Counted from the stretch's first letter, positions 42,201 through 54,030 are shown. The stretch: DNA of 64,000 bases from Euschistus heros (GCA_003667255.2 RCWM02000064.1:3421501-3485500), one strand, 5' to 3'. The notes: generated by a model from the sequence alone, not told the origin. Numbers and translations: made by a program.

Positions 42201-45200
42201 TTAAGAAAATCAAACGACAGTGTGTCTACTATTTTGACGCATATAAAATGTACATTTATACTGATAGAGGAATTTTCCTATCCAACATGGTCTGATAATT
42301 GCGTCTCCTTTTCAACTTATCTCCTTTACAAAAAACTAAAACCAATCGAAAATAAAGATATCATTAAAAGTTTTTCTTATTTACCAGGGTGTTTATAACA
42401 TTTTGTCACAGAGTGTATGAAGCACATCAAAAAGATTGCAGCTTAACGTTAGGAAGTCAAGAATATATTAATTACGTGGCTTACCGTAACTCCTGTATCC
42501 GTAGTAACCGCCGGGGTATCCATAGTAACCGCCGTAATATGGGTAATTGCCATAGGCAGGGTAGCTACCATAACCACCGTAACCACCATAGTAACCCAAT
42601 CCATAGGATGGAGCTGCCTGCATATCATCAGGTTCTAGGTTTTTGTTGGCCGGTTCATCGGCGTAGCAGGTGACCAAGAAGGCAGTGAGGAGCTAGAAAT
42701 AGATAAATTATGTCTATTAGGTGTCTCGAGTATATCCAACCATACGTCATCAGAAAGCATACGAGGCGTAGAATTCCAAAACCAGCTAAGTCCAATATCA
42801 AGATTTTTTTTTTTTAGTTTTTTTAATAGACTATCTTTAGGTAAAAGGTTTTCTAAAAAAAATTGTTAAATCACATTGAAAACGGCCATACAGAAAATAA
42901 AGCCCTTTCTTAATCCAGGATGACCTTTACCTTTATCGACCAGCTATGAAAAATGTTCAAACATATTCTTAGCCGGTTTTCGAATTCGACGCTCCATATA
43001 AAACTAATAACTAGCATTCTACCACACTGTTAGCCATTGCAATATTTTAAATATGCTGTATTACGTAATATCTATATGTCTATATTTTCTCTATCCTACC
43101 ACTGTTCTGACCACTTACGCTGATGACACGTGTGTTATCAGTGAACAATGATCCCTTCATTGCCTCCCAAACATATCCCATTCCTTCAAGAATGGTATCA
43201 AAAATGGAGAATCAAAATAAATCCAACAAATCTCACCAAATCACTATTACCCTTCGTTGTAAACCTACGACTTCCTGTTCTACAGTATCCTTTAACGATA
43301 TTCCACTAATCCCAGTTGAACAGATTCACTACCTTGGACTCCACTTGGACAAACGTCTTACTTGGAATCCACATACAAGACTACTTCAACATTTACTAGA
43401 CAGACGTACACAGCTTCCAATTAATTACAAAAGACTCATTTACACCTAGACCTATTTGGACGTATGTAGTTGAGCCTTGAGGCTCCACTAAGCCATCCAA
43501 TTCATCTCGTATCCAATCCTTAGAATCCAAAATACTTCGAAAAGTCATCAATGTTCCTTAATTTGTCACCAATAAACTTATGCATGCAGATCTTAATGTT
43601 CCATATTTTGCCCAAACCGGATACCTTTCCCTTCATAGTAAGCTCCATAACCACACAAAGCCACTAGTTTCTCAACTTGCTTCGTACTTCATTCCCTATA
43701 ACCTCCAACTACTCTGAGTCCATAAATTTCAATTTAAAAAAATAATAATAATAATTTTAGATTTCTACATGCCATAATTTCACACAGAATGGTAGCCAAG
43801 AGCCTGTAATTAAAGACTACATTTACAAAAAAATGTATATACATTAATCGTTTTACCTATATATTTTTTGAAATTAAAAAGAAAATAGTGTCAAATTATT
43901 TTAAATTTTTTATCTATATTCTAATGTTAATCAAAATTTTGTGTTGAATAAGAAAATATAATATAGTAAATGCAAAAGCAAAGTGTTTTTTTTAATTTTT
44001 TTAATTTTTTTAGCGATTGTTTTAGGGCTGTAGCAACCTCTCGAATCTGAATTCCCTGTGTAAAGCGGAGGAATATTTCTATATTACAGGGTATATTATA
44101 CCCTGATTTGATTTTGTAAAAAAAAACAAAAACAAAACTAACAGTAATGTAACAAAAATTAAAATTAAAACGCGTTTTTAGTTTGTGAATGAATAAGTCT
44201 TTCTTTATTCACATTACTTCCTAATTTATGTTATTATTAATGAATGTATGTATTTATTTATTTAAATGGTAAGTCAAGACTAAATCCTCTATAATATACA
44301 TATCTATTTAGCATGGATATAATACTCATTTTAGTTCGTGAGATTTGGGAAGGCAACTGGCAAAAAATAGCGGGTGTAGGGCGTAACTGTCCTGAGCCAA
44401 TAGCGAGGATCCACTTTCTGCTTCTCCTGACTGAGTATGAGGATGGGCCACCTCGATTCATCGACCAATAGGCACGATGTTTTTGAATATCCATGTTGTT
44501 TTGCATATCATGTAAGCCAGGCTGTGAAGTTCACCATTAACTTACTTTGGTAATAAGATTGATATTAGGTATATACGCGCCAAACAACTTGTTTAGTTAA
44601 CAATTAAACTTGTTTGAAAAGATCAGCGATTTTTATATCTACTTTTTTTTTTATTGAGAAAGTATTACAATATGCCTCAATGTGGGCATTAAGTAATATG
44701 GGTGGCTTAATGGATCCATTCACGTAGTATTAGTGGATCAATACGTACAATAAGAAATAAATACAATGAACAAATTAAAAAAAGAAAAAAAAAAGTAAAG
44801 AATAAATAAAAATAAGTAAAGAATCTCATAATACAATAAATAATGTGAAAAAAAAAATAAACAAAGTACTTAAAATTATACAATACATAAAGTGAAAAAA
44901 TATATAAATAATCAATAAAATAAATAATATAGTAATAAAAAAACACAATAATGATAGTAACAAATAAAAATTAAATTAAATATTAATATTAATATTAAAT
45001 CTTACAAGGGGACGTTTGCAGTTGAAACTGAAAGATTTTTTTGCCGATTTATGTGTAGGGACCTATCATAGTGCAAAATTAGAATTATAGCTGCCAATGA
45101 GCATTGGAAGCCTTTAAAAAATAAAAAAAAAATCAAGTTTTATTTTTTTCTCAGCTCTCAGTCAAGATAGAGAAATGATTCTTTCACATTTAATTGCAGA

Positions 45201-47158
45201 TATGTATGCTATTAGATTTAAAAATACTCCCGTAATGCTCAAGACACCACCCGGCTTTAGGGTGCCCGAAAACTCTAAAAAAATGGCAAAATTCCAAGGA
45301 AATTCGCTGTAAATCAGTGATAAAACAAGACATTTGTTTCGCTTTTTAGGTAGTTGGCAGTGGCACTTAGCTTGCTTTTTAGGGTCTAAATCATTTTTTT
45401 TTTTTTTTGCCACTTAGCTCATTTTGATATCCAGTCTTCAATTACATGTAACATTATTACCTATATAAATCAAAAAGGTTATAGCTGGAAAAAAAAATCA
45501 CTGATTTTGTTTCGTATCTGACATTCTATCTGATTTATTTCCCGGAACACCGTCCTTCCCATCATCTAGGCTATCCGAAGGAATACACGTAAAAAAATTT
45601 ACTATACTGCTCTGTTTAAAAAAAAGGGTGTGGCTGCATCATGGACAAGACCGTGGGTTGTACGTGGATACGTTTATGTAACGGGTTATATTTTTTATAT
45701 AAAATATTTTTATATATGTATTTAGGATAAAATCAAGGAAACAAATAATTATTGTGTAACAATATAACTTTGTTAATCTGTGATACGAAAAGTACGACAC
45801 AAATAGCATACAAGATACATCGAGATTTCTGGTAAACGTTAAATCAATACAGGTATTACCTAACGTTGTTGGAGAAGTTTCAATATAAAACAAATTGAAC
45901 TCGCTTAGCACGAAGTCCGGCAATGAGCGGTTTTGTGAGACGTCATCATTAAAGTCTCCAACTATCATAACCAGTGTAGTAAGATCAGGATGGTAATCGG
46001 GTATAATTTTAGCAATGTTTTTGGAATATTTTAACAACGATCGTAACATAAAGAGTTTAATTTCTGCAAACGCTTTGTCCGGGTTGATATACACACACTC
46101 TAGTACGAATTTGAAGATGCCATTTGCCTTTACGTTTACTTGACAGACATCACCAGGTTTTGCATCTTTCTTTTCGAAATAAATTTCCGAATTGTCAATG
46201 TTAACACTATTGCAATCAGTGGAGCTATTGATGTTACGCTCTATGGCGACTCAGCCGGCTTTGCAACTTGATGATGATGATACCGCTACTGATGATGTAG
46301 TTTCAATTTGTCTGTTCTTAGCGGTACTGCAATATGATCTCAGATCAAAGCTAGGCTCATTCACTGGCATGGAATTTTCCATCTAAGTTTCGCTGATTGC
46401 CAAATAATCAGATCGGTTGATGATTGTATCGATAGAGATGTCAACTGAGTGTCCGGCCAAGCTTTGTGCATTAATGGCAGTAATAAGTATAAAACAATCC
46501 TGATCAGGAACTTTTACGTTCCCGGCACTGCGGGACTCGGTCATATAGTGTTTTATTATTACCATTCGATTGTTCTTGAGAAGCCCTTTCCAACCGGATA
46601 CGATCTCTGTATTTGGTTTTGGCTTTTCGACGCGTATAAGCCGACTTTACATATTTAAAACTTAAACATAGTAGCTTCTCCGAGTCAAAAGTTATAATAA
46701 TTGCAAACCTCGATATGCAGCAAAATAACCTCAAAATTGCGGCAACTCCCCCCTCCACCGCTCGCGATGCTTCACTGTTCTCGCTTATCGTAATAAATTC
46801 TTTGATCCTTTAAGTATCCGGGGGTACAATTTAATTTTTGGTTTAGAGGATAGATTCGAAACTACAAAGCCAAACTGTATGCCCCGATTTTGTTATCATT
46901 GGGTTTTTTGGATTCCTTCCATATCGTAGGAAATTTAAAGACGTATTCACGTTAAAAAAAAAAAAATAATAATAACATTAATAAATAATAGATTAGAACA
47001 TAATAGAATAGAAAATAAACTTTATTATGGAAATATGTCCCAAAGAATAATACTATGTTCAGAAATAAATACAACGAGTCTGGTTATCAAAAGATAAAAT
47101 AAAATAAATTAACAATACAACTGTTTAAATAAATACAATGCTATGAACATCTACTGAT

Positions 47159-47191
<33 letters not shown>

Positions 47192-48353
47192 TTTTTTGGA
47201 CAGAAATGGAGCATTACGGATGTTGTGGGTTAGTGAATTCCATAAAGAAGTTGTATAAGGGTCTGAGGAGCAAGATCTTGTAGTGCGAGAGGAAACATAT
47301 ACTACATATTTATAATATATTATAAAATATACATTATAAAAAATAGAAGACTCTGTTGATCGAGTCCAACAAATTCTAGATGTCATATCAATGCTGCTTT
47401 AAATATTTATACATATTACAGATCACACTGGTCAACAAAATTGTTGTTGTGTGAATAATCCAGGTTGTTTTTCTATATTTGTGGCCAATATATATTTGAA
47501 AATTATCAAAAACCTATATCAGACTTTGTAAAAACTGCATATCATCGATACTTCAAAATAGATTTGTACAAACTGGACAAGCCATGGGTTGTCATATTGT
47601 TTCCCAAAAATGTGTTATGTCGCTACGGTTATGGTCTAGTGGGAAAAGAGATGTGAAGTTCACAACTCCAATGATTTGGTGAGAACCTCAAAACATCATG
47701 ACGACTGCTACTTCTGCGTTATGAAAATAAATGGAATTAACCCTGGAATTCGAAGTAAGTGGTCACATCCAAACTTAACTTCTGCTCAACGACTTCATTT
47801 AAAATCATGAGAGGTACAACCCTTACATTTTATACATTTTTTAATCAAAACTTTATATTTCACAACATAAAGTTGTTAGCAATCTCCCACTATTTTTTTC
47901 ATAGTCAGGGCCTTTGAAATACCCAGTAGCAATAAATAAAATGAAGGAAACAAAAATAGTGTTGACCGGTGTTATTTATAAATAGATATCCGTTGGGTAA
48001 ATCGTTCCCAAAAGTCACTTTAAAAACAAAATAATCAATTGATTTTTATATAAAAATAAATTGGAGAGTTAAAAATAAGAAAATGGAAATGATTTGAAGT
48101 AAATTTATGAAAGAGAGATCCAAAGTCAATTATATTTTGAAAATGGAAAAAAGAAGCACACATGTGAGTATTATTTGTAATGTTCCACTATTATATTCAT
48201 CTTAAATAAATGTTCTCTAGAAAACATTTGGAAACTCGAGATACGTATTAACACCTGGTGTATATAAACCACATATAAATATCTAAAAAGATTCCATCGA
48301 AGATATGACCCATCAACGCCAGTACTCACCAAGAAGCTGAAGAAGACCCTCAT
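39286..48353 (-). CDS. GY3: secreted Gly/Tyr-rich peptide, three exons
   Basis: Minus-strand exons 48330-48353 (MRVFFSFL), 42485-42692 and 39286-39329 join into 91 residues. Exon 1 ends at GTGAGT (phase 0). Exon 2 starts after a TTTCTAG acceptor with LLTAFLVTCYA, completing a textbook signal peptide cleaved before DEPANKNLEPDD. It then runs into YYGGYGGYGSYP, YYGGYYGYPGGYYGYRSYG and a phase-1 GTAAGC donor. Exon 3, after TTTTTAG, adds GYPYNRYPGYYYYR and TGA. Introns are 5637 and 3155 bp. The mature chain has a short acidic Pro/Asn segment followed by about 50 residues that are mostly Tyr and Gly, with no Cys. By composition it could be a cuticle, eggshell or silk-like matrix protein, or a YGGYG defence peptide of the kind known in nematodes; no domain decides this. 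The strong promoter at the expected distance makes this the best-supported member of the cluster. Confidence 0.85.
39826..39975 (+). mobile_element. tRNA-like SINE, plus strand
   Basis: 'gagtgggtgaagtgtctcag' with a B-box-like 'ggttcaaatccc' (39873), then 'gggtaaaaatttatttaggg' and 'ccacggattgaatc'. The body matches that of the SINE at 53.04 kb. It is in GY3 intron 2. Confidence 0.6.
40400..40760 (-). pseudogene. Jockey-like LINE 3' end, minus strand
   Basis: The minus-strand 3' UTR 'gttattgaagtggtactaat' followed by 'gtagttcttcacaagtta' and 'caataaagtataaacataaa' corresponds to the 3' UTRs at 17.1, 50.8 and 59.0 kb. The end of the coding region ('gatggcctagggactttc', the RWPRDL equivalent) is at about 40555. 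Confidence 0.6.
41575..42425. pseudogene. Rearranged Tc-like transposon with opposed transposase fragments
   Basis: Left end 'cagtatcaaaatcttagaca' and 'cacccttgta'; right end, inverted, 'gacaaaatgttataaacacc'. On the plus strand 41640-41790 reads KKFNLDVSVGFSF, EKKRRFHQSG, SYQCVMAK, the catalytic-domain part of Tc3-like transposases (KKFNLDGPDG...). On the minus strand 42060-41830 reads DGMVSREIANRLKGSFSSVA then YGTHRSTEGPL, the N-terminal helix-turn-helix part. The two halves point toward each other, so the element is rearranged or is two insertions. In GY3 intron 2, ending about 60 bp from exon 2. Confidence 0.6.
43085..43735 (+). pseudogene. Jockey-like LINE internal fragment
   Basis: Reads TVLTTYADDTCVISVNNDPF with an intact YADD box, then VSFNDIPLIPVEQIHYLGLH, LDKRLTWNPHTRL and QLPINYKRLIYT, then degrades through PLVSQLASYFIPYN. 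Clearly the same family as 16.3-17.3 kb. Lacks the 3' UTR and tail; in GY3 intron 1. Confidence 0.8.
44650..44960. repeat. Dispersed AT-rich repeat copy
   Basis: 'attacaatatgcctcaatgt' and 'acgtacaataagaaataaat' lead into A-rich sequence like that at 28.8 and 49.2 kb. A 79-codon minus frame is a byproduct. Confidence 0.4.
45639..46790 (-). pseudogene. Endonuclease/exonuclease/phosphatase domain remnant (Helentron type)
   Basis: The minus-strand translation, N to C across breaks: ITAINAQSLAGHSVDISID and RSDYLAISET (46383-46500), GVCQVNVKAN-type middle, then YINPDKAFAEIKLF, PDLTTLVMIVGDFNDDVSQN, TLGNTCIDLTFTRNLDVSC and FVSYFSYHRL (45760-46090). GDFN and IDLTF with YxSYFSYHR are hallmarks of the EEP-family nuclease. 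I recall the YVSYFSYHRP ending from Helentron-type Helitrons, where this domain follows the helicase. A frameshift precedes it (46504-46758) and no helicase is visible. Alternatively the domain is from a non-LTR element. In GY3 intron 1. Confidence 0.65.
46925..47330 (-). pseudogene. LINE 3' end, minus strand
   Basis: The minus-strand reading RTTRSCSSDPYTTSLWNSLT, HNIRNAPFLS corresponds to the STLWNSL region of the copy at 11.4-12.1 kb. The tail shares the minus-strand 'gggacat...aataaagttt' pattern (near 47005-47030). A 37-bp T-rich tract at 47161-47197 lies within it. Confidence 0.6.
47400..48300. other. GY3 intron 1, 5' part, nothing recognised
   Basis: AT-rich; several short open frames without homology that I recognise. 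Confidence 0.4.
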
Positions 48354-48415
48354 GACGATGCAGAGATGGTTGGACTGTGAGGACGGCGGGAGGAGGCAGC
48401 GTTATATACTACACC
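48354..48415 (-). promoter_or_regulatory. GY3 core promoter (TATA and initiator)
   Basis: On the minus strand, TATATAA at 48402-48408 is followed about 30 bp downstream by TCACAGT (48374-48380) in an initiator position, then a short leader 'ccatctctgcatcgtc' and the ATG at 48351-48353. The leader is GC-richer than its surroundings. Spacing fits a focused TATA-dependent promoter. Confidence 0.7.
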
Positions 48416-49169
48416 CTGCCCCCGCAGGCACTGGAAGGTCGCCTGAAGGATTACTTCTCTAACCTTATGCATCATCTTCGCCACTTTTTTCGACTATCCT
48501 TATTTTTTGTCAATCTCACTGTTTTTAAAGGATTTTAGCGAATTATTAATAGTTTTACTGTCTACAGTCAACGGGTTTATTTAGCTTCTCCAATAGTTCG
48601 TGTCAGGTCCAAATGTGAGCAATGAACACCTATAATTTATACTTTCGTTATCTTATTAGAAGGATCTCAAATATTGATGACAACTAACTTAATATATGTT
48701 TAGATATCGATGCTTAAGCAAACGAATACTATAAGTCACTTTTTTAATAAAATAGTTATACCTCATGAAAAATTAGGCAAAATGGAGGCACTAGTAAGTT
48801 TCTCCTTTTTTCTCTTATAAATTAAAGGAATAAATCCTCTTTTTTGCTTTATTTGGGTGGTAATAATAATATGAATAAATTAGTTTTATATGTCTCTTGT
48901 AAAGTTGGGAAAAATGATTTCTGGCATGTGGTTACTTAATCGACGAAAAAACTGTTGCGATTGATACAAAACAGGATACAATAACATAAAAATAACAGTT
49001 TATTTAAATAATTGTGTTTATTGTAAACATATGTCACGATAGTCCATAATAGTAGTGGTGTATCTTTTAGTTGTAACAGTAAGCAATATAGTGCTTGGGT
49101 TGGAGATATTTTCGATAATACGATTGGTTTCTTTTTTGAATAACTTTTGTGTTATTGAATAAATACTCG

Positions 49170-49324
49170 TATTACAAGCTGCCTCTGTAAAGGACAATAA
49201 ATAATATGTATGACAAATAATCCACTCATACAATTTATACAATTAATTTAAAGAAAAAAAATCCTCTACAAGTTACAAAATTAGTAAATATTAATACAAA
49301 ATAAATCAGAAAACAAAGGCATAA

Positions 49325-49402
<78 letters not shown>

Positions 49403-49490
49403 GGTAATAATAAAGAGACAAATAAAATAGACATAAACAATAAATAAATAATAAGAAAATAAATAAATTAATTAATTAAAAAACACAATC
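49170..49490. repeat. Dispersed AT-rich repeat copy with internal (TA)n
   Basis: 'gcctctgtaaaggacaataa' and 'tccactcatacaatttatac' match 28811-28870. A pure TA tract of about 72 bp occupies 49328-49399. Confidence 0.6.
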
Positions 49491-49505
49491 AGACTATATA
49501 TACAA

Positions 49506-49640
49506 CTAGCAACATCCCCTTTAGCGGCTTCGCTCGTTCTCATAAGTAAAGAAAGATAAACTAAGATAATTTTTTTATCTGATAATTGAAATTTTAATTA
49601 TTTAAAAAATCTTGTATTTTAGAATAAATGCAAAAAAGGA
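49506..49640 (-). mobile_element. Helitron-like 3' end, minus strand
   Basis: On the minus strand: 'tatgagaacgagcgaagccg' then 'ctaaaggggatgttgctag' followed by T. It is the counterpart of the 36635 terminus, with the same CTAG-T boundary. Confidence 0.6.
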
Positions 49641-50084
49641 AAAAATAAATCCATCATAGATTAATACATCATAAATATCAATAGATCATAAATACAAAAT
49701 ACACAAACAAAAAATGTATAATAGTATAAATGTGCACAAACATCCCAGGGAAACCTTAGACAAGCTTGTCTCCCCCACATTTAGGAGGCTGTAGGGTTTT
49801 GATGTTAAGATGAAGGATGGATGAATTCAAAATGAATTCTATAATAATTTTTATTGAATTCAAAGCAAAAAAAATATAAAAAGACTGCTCGAAGAACAAA
49901 CCACTGACTGGCATTTATAATACCAGTGTCATTCAATAACTAACGAGACAAATTACTACTGATCAAAAACGGTTAAATTGATCCAAATGAAACTTTCAGG
50001 ACATAAAGCCGAAACCTTGCTATGACATCTGATCAGCTGTTCAGTCATATTTTGTAACATAACCTCAAAGTTGTTCATATAACG

Positions 50085-50690
50085 ATGGCGAGTCCGCTTG
50101 AGAATTGCGCCGTGGAAGAACGTGCCTTGATCAGATTTTTAGAAGCGGAAGGTGAGAAAGGTATTAAATTCCACGAAAGAATGTTAGAAGTGTATGGAGA
50201 CAATTGTTTGAACCGTTCGAACGTTTTCAAATGGGTAGAACAGTTTCACATTGGCGGTTCAAATGTTTCTGAGAAGAAGCAACGCAGTGGATGATCGGTC
50301 GAAGTCGGGACTTCCTCTCTCGAATCTCGGATTAATGTGTTTATTCAGGACTAGAGGCGTATCACTGTTCAACTGATAATTGAAAAAGTAAATGCAAGTG
50401 TTGGAACTGTCCATAACATTATTCGCAACAAGCTAAAATACAGGAAATCCTGTGCGAGAAGGGCGCCCAGACAACTCACGAACGCTCACAAAGAAACTTC
50501 AAATCAGTCAACTGTTGAAAAATTGATATTCAACTGAAGGAGAAGGTTTTTTCAAAAGAATTGTAATGTGTGATGAAACATGAGCCTGAGTCAAAAAGAG
50601 ACAACCTTGAGTGGAAGTATACGACTTCTCCCATTCAAGAAAACCAACCCTCCAAGGTGTGTGGAAAGAACATGGGCATGAAACTTACTA
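50085..50690 (+). pseudogene. mariner transposase pseudogene
   Basis: Opens with ALIRFLEAEGEKGIKFHERM, LEVYGDNCLNRSNVFKWVEQ and FHIGGSNVSEKKQRSG, the N-terminal helix-turn-helix half of a mauritiana-type mariner transposase. Past a stop it continues RITVQLIIEKVNASVGTVHN and then VMCDET, the first catalytic Asp context (GDE in active proteins), and QPxVEVYDFSHSRKPTLQG. At least four stops or shifts and an internal loss make it inactive. The rest of the catalytic domain is missing. Confidence 0.85.
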
Positions 50691-50734
50691 ATTTAGAGCA
50701 GTTATTGAAATAAGTAGCTATTGAAATAATTAAT

Positions 50735-50862
50735 AAAAAATGAGTAGCTCTTCACAAGTTCCTGACGTATTGCAATAATTTTACCGCGCACTTACTTATT
50801 GTATATAGTGCACAGTTCTAAATATCATTTTAAAGTATAAACATAAAAAAAAAAAAAATATG
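50735..50862 (+). mobile_element. Jockey-like LINE 3' UTR fragment
   Basis: 'gtagctcttcacaagttcct' through 'gtatatagtgcacagttcta' to a short A run matches the 3' UTR of the jockey-like family; no coding part attached. Confidence 0.5.
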
Positions 50863-51074
50863 TTCAAATTAAACAATAGAATAATTTTATAATATTGATA
50901 AAGGATAATAAATATTCCAAAAACGTTGTGTAAGTTAACAATAAATAGTCGACGTGTTCGTTGTAAATATCAAAAGTATAAATATAAAAAAAAATTTTAT
51001 TCGAACTAAACAATAATATAATGCAATAGTATGGATAAATAGAAATAAATATTTTCTGATATGAAGCAATCGCT

Positions 51075-51850
51075 TTAGTTGAAACTCTGGTAGAATGATC
51101 AAGAAAGGTGGGTCTTCAGATATCTTTTGAGAAGACAGTATTCTTTGGCACACAATGGGAAACCAAGATTCTGAACACGAAATACGGTATCATTTAAAGA
51201 GTTCCACACTTCAAAGATCTGGGTGAAATTCTTGAACGTTCGGGACTTGAAAAAAGATCACAAGAAAGCAGGGAACTGAAGCTAAAGGAAGCCTTTGGAA
51301 GAACTTATCAAATCTACAATAAAAAGTGCTTATCCATTCAAGCAAAGATCAGACACTGCACACTGTCATCAAACCGGCAGCCTTGTACGCAACTGAAACC
51401 CTGGTACCTAACAGAAAACAAGCCCTGGAAAACATCAAGAAAGCAGAACGAAAAATAATTAAAAAATTATTGGTCCATTAAAGACTGAAGATAGCTACAG
51501 ACTTCAACATAATAATACTATAGAGAAACTTTCAAAAATCGAGACGGACGTCAGGAAACGCAGACTGATCCATCAGATCCTAAAGGCAACAATAAACCTT
51601 AAAACAATGGAATGGAGCACACAAATGAAGAAAGACCTAGAAAATGCAAGAATCATTACGTAAGAAAGGTGAATGCATGGGAAGTACAGCCGGAAAAGGA
51701 CAAGATTCCAACAAGAAGACTGCAAGAACTTGGTCGGAGGATAGAAGGAGAGAGCATGGAGAGAAAATGCAGAACATATAGGAGCGTCGTAAGGAGAGAG
51801 GAACCACAAGAGCTTCACGTGATCTATCTTAGGTCTAAATCGTGCCTAAT
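51075..51850 (+). pseudogene. LINE reverse-transcriptase C-terminal remnant
   Basis: In successive frames: GLQISFEKTVFFGTQWE, VPHFKDLGEILERSGLEK, ALYATETLVPNRKQALENIK, AERKIIKKLL and IETDVRKRRLIHQILKA. This is the order of the region after the YADD box in RTE-like non-LTR elements. No poly(A) or 5' half is seen. Confidence 0.65.
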
Positions 51851-52014
51851 AATAAATATTTCAAATAGTTTCGGTATGGTGAATAATTAGAAAAGTTCAT
51901 TGGTTTAGAGGATGTCGAAAATAATACATTTTAATAGTAAATTTGGTTAGCTAATTCTTCACAACAGCATGTTTTAATTATTTATTTTTAACAATGCATA
52001 CATTTTTCACTTCA

Positions 52015-52215
52015 TTGATAATGGTGGAGCTTGGTCATTGACCTCATTGGTTAGAGGAGAAAAGTAAAACAGACGTTTGCCAAAAATATAAGATAATTTA
52101 CATTCATGGCCTAGGGACTTAACAGTCCAAAATATTTGTTGAAGTGCTACCAGTGGGTTTTAGCTCTTCGCAAGTTATGGCATATCATGGTAAGTAATAA
52201 TTCTACAGCAGATTT
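52015..52215 (+). repeat. Repeat shared with 40130-40250, plus jockey-like 3' end
   Basis: 'taatggtggagcttggtcat' through 'ttgccaaaaatataagataa' is an inverted match to 40135-40250. It is followed by 'atggcctagggactta' and 'gaagtgctaccagtgggttt', the end of the jockey-like coding region and start of its 3' UTR. Confidence 0.5.
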
Positions 52216-52779
52216 ACTTATTATAAATTTTGAATATATACAACCGATTTGTTTTCAGCTGTATAAACATCATGTGGTTTAGTTAAATATAATGTGGGTT
52301 TAAAATAACATGATATTTTTAGCTGTTGAAGAGCTCATTCCTGAATGATAAATACCCATCAGAGTTCTTTTATCAAGGAGTTAATTAAATTCAATGCAAT
52401 GAGATTCTTTCGCAACTTTCCGTATTAACAGTTGGGATTATACAAAATATCTCCTTGTACGTTATCTACAGTTATATATTATGCATATCTTACGTAACCG
52501 CTCAATGAGTGAACAATCATTTCTATTTAAAAGTTGTAATGACCCATTTCATTGTATAACAATCTTAAACAATTAAAATTATAATAATAATCACAAAAAT
52601 ATTAAGGAGAATTCGCTGTTAATTACTAAACCAGTGCTTAGTAAAAAAAAAAAACAACTGGACTTGAAAAACAATATATCATTAATATATCAATCTATAA
52701 TCTATTGATTATTCTCAAATAAAATTTTAGAATTAATAATTATAATCATTATTCGAAATAAGAAAAGTTGAGAGAAAAT

Positions 52780-53036
52780 AGCTAATCCTAAACGGTAGGT
52801 CCTGGCGACAAATGTTCTATAACCAAAAATATTCTGCATTAAATTCCTAACAACTGCCGTCAAATTTTCGATCCTTAATGTAAAATGTAAGCAAACATGA
52901 CTTTTTTCTTTCAAACAAATATGGCTTCTAAACGGTTCGTCTTAGCGCAAAATAATATACAACCAAAAATATTCTCGATTATATTTCTGACACTAAAACT
53001 TTTGTCAAATTTTCGATCAGAGCAACACTAACAGAG
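52780..53036 (-). repeat. Tandem-unit repeat copy, minus strand
   Basis: 'gtaggtcctggcgacaaatg' (52795) and 'ttcgtcttagcgcaaaataa' (52937) mark two units, each followed by an 'aaccaaaaatattctc/g'-type stretch and 'caaattttcgatc'. This is the reverse of 34150-34438 and 57290-57640. Confidence 0.6.
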
Positions 53037-53037
53037 C

Positions 53038-53180
53038 TTAGGGGTCTCGATGGCCGAGCGAGTTGGGGCAAGGGTCTCAGTGCGCTCGGTACTGAAGGTC
53101 GTGGGTTCGAATCCTACCTGGGTAGGATAAAATGTATTTCGTGGCGGACCCACGAAATGAATCTTGACACAAACACGAAA
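53038..53180 (+). mobile_element. tRNA-derived SINE with intact pol III boxes
   Basis: The tRNA-like head 'gatggccgagcgagttgggg' contains an A box (TGGCCGAGCGAGTTGG) and a perfect B box GGTTCGAATCC at 53105. The pattern resembles tRNA-Ser/Leu. The body continues with 'taggataaaatgtatttcgt' and 'ggacccacgaaatgaatc'. It does not fold with a proper acceptor stem, so it is a SINE rather than a tRNA gene. Confidence 0.75.
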
Positions 53181-53255
53181 CCAAAAGACATATCTCAGCC
53201 AAAAACTGAATAGTGAAATTAGATAGGAGCACTTTAAATCATCGTATAGTTTTGT

Positions 53256-53770
53256 TAACTATTTATTGATACACAACTGTATACGTACTATACAACAAGT
53301 AAATTTAAGGAAAATTATTACAATGGCATTAACTTGTAAAGAACTACTAACTAGTTGCACTTCAGTAAGGTATTACAAGCTCATGTCACTATGTGAGAAA
53401 ATCAAAGATATCCTGAAGATGGAGCAAAGGTACTCCGAAACATGTAGAAGAAAATAAAAGATAAATAGGAGTTATGCCTTTAATATGAAATAATTAAAAT
53501 TAATCTCCTTCGATAAAATATTTGATTGTAAGTTTTTACTTTTGAAGGTCTCTTGGCCATATTTTTTTCGAATGAGAAGTAATTTGAGAGACTAGTGGAT
53601 TCGAGTTGGTGTGGAGTTTACTATAGGTATCTGGTTTGGGCGAAATCATTTTGAAAATTAATATCATTAGGAATAAGTTTGTGTGTGACATAATAAGAAG
53701 CATTGAAAGTTAAGCAGAGCCCCAAAGCTCGACTCCGTATATCCTAATAGGACTAATTACTGTCTAGTCC
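53256..53770 (-). pseudogene. Jockey-like LINE 3' portion, minus strand
   Basis: From right to left on minus: the equivalent of RPTWTYGIELWGS (near 53755-53720), the RWPRDL equivalent ('atggccaagagaccttc', near 53550), then the 3' UTR 'gtagttctttacaagttaat' (53328-53347) and the tail 'cagttgtgtatcaataaata' ending at 53256. Confidence 0.65.
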
Positions 53771-53774
53771 AGTC

Positions 53775-54030
53775 AATGAGTGCTGAAATGAGGGGTGTGT
53801 TTTCCGATTTTAACTTAAAATAGGTAGACTCAAGAAAATTATGAACAATAAAAATTAAAGCTAATTAAATTTCCTATAAAATTCACTCTATACATATTTG
53901 TCTAACGTTTAAGGGTTTTTGAGATATTCGTTATTAAAAATCGATAATGTTCGTATATCTCGAAAACCGTTGGAAGTTCGGCAAATATGCATAGAATCAA
54001 TTTTACTACCTCAAAATTTAATAGAGGAAC
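53775..54030. repeat. Dispersed foldback-type repeat copy
   Basis: 'gagtgctgaaatgaggggtg', 'ttaaatttcctataaaattc' and 'atatctcgaaaaccgttgga' match 19945-20130 closely. Confidence 0.6.

Noticed and set aside
42389..42673. Plus-strand frame rich in His/Asn/Arg
   Set aside because: Shadow of GY3 exon 2 on the opposite strand.
53038..53115. Possible tRNA gene (Ser/Leu-like) with a perfect B box
   Set aside because: No convincing acceptor stem, and repeat copies of the same head and body elsewhere; treated as a SINE.
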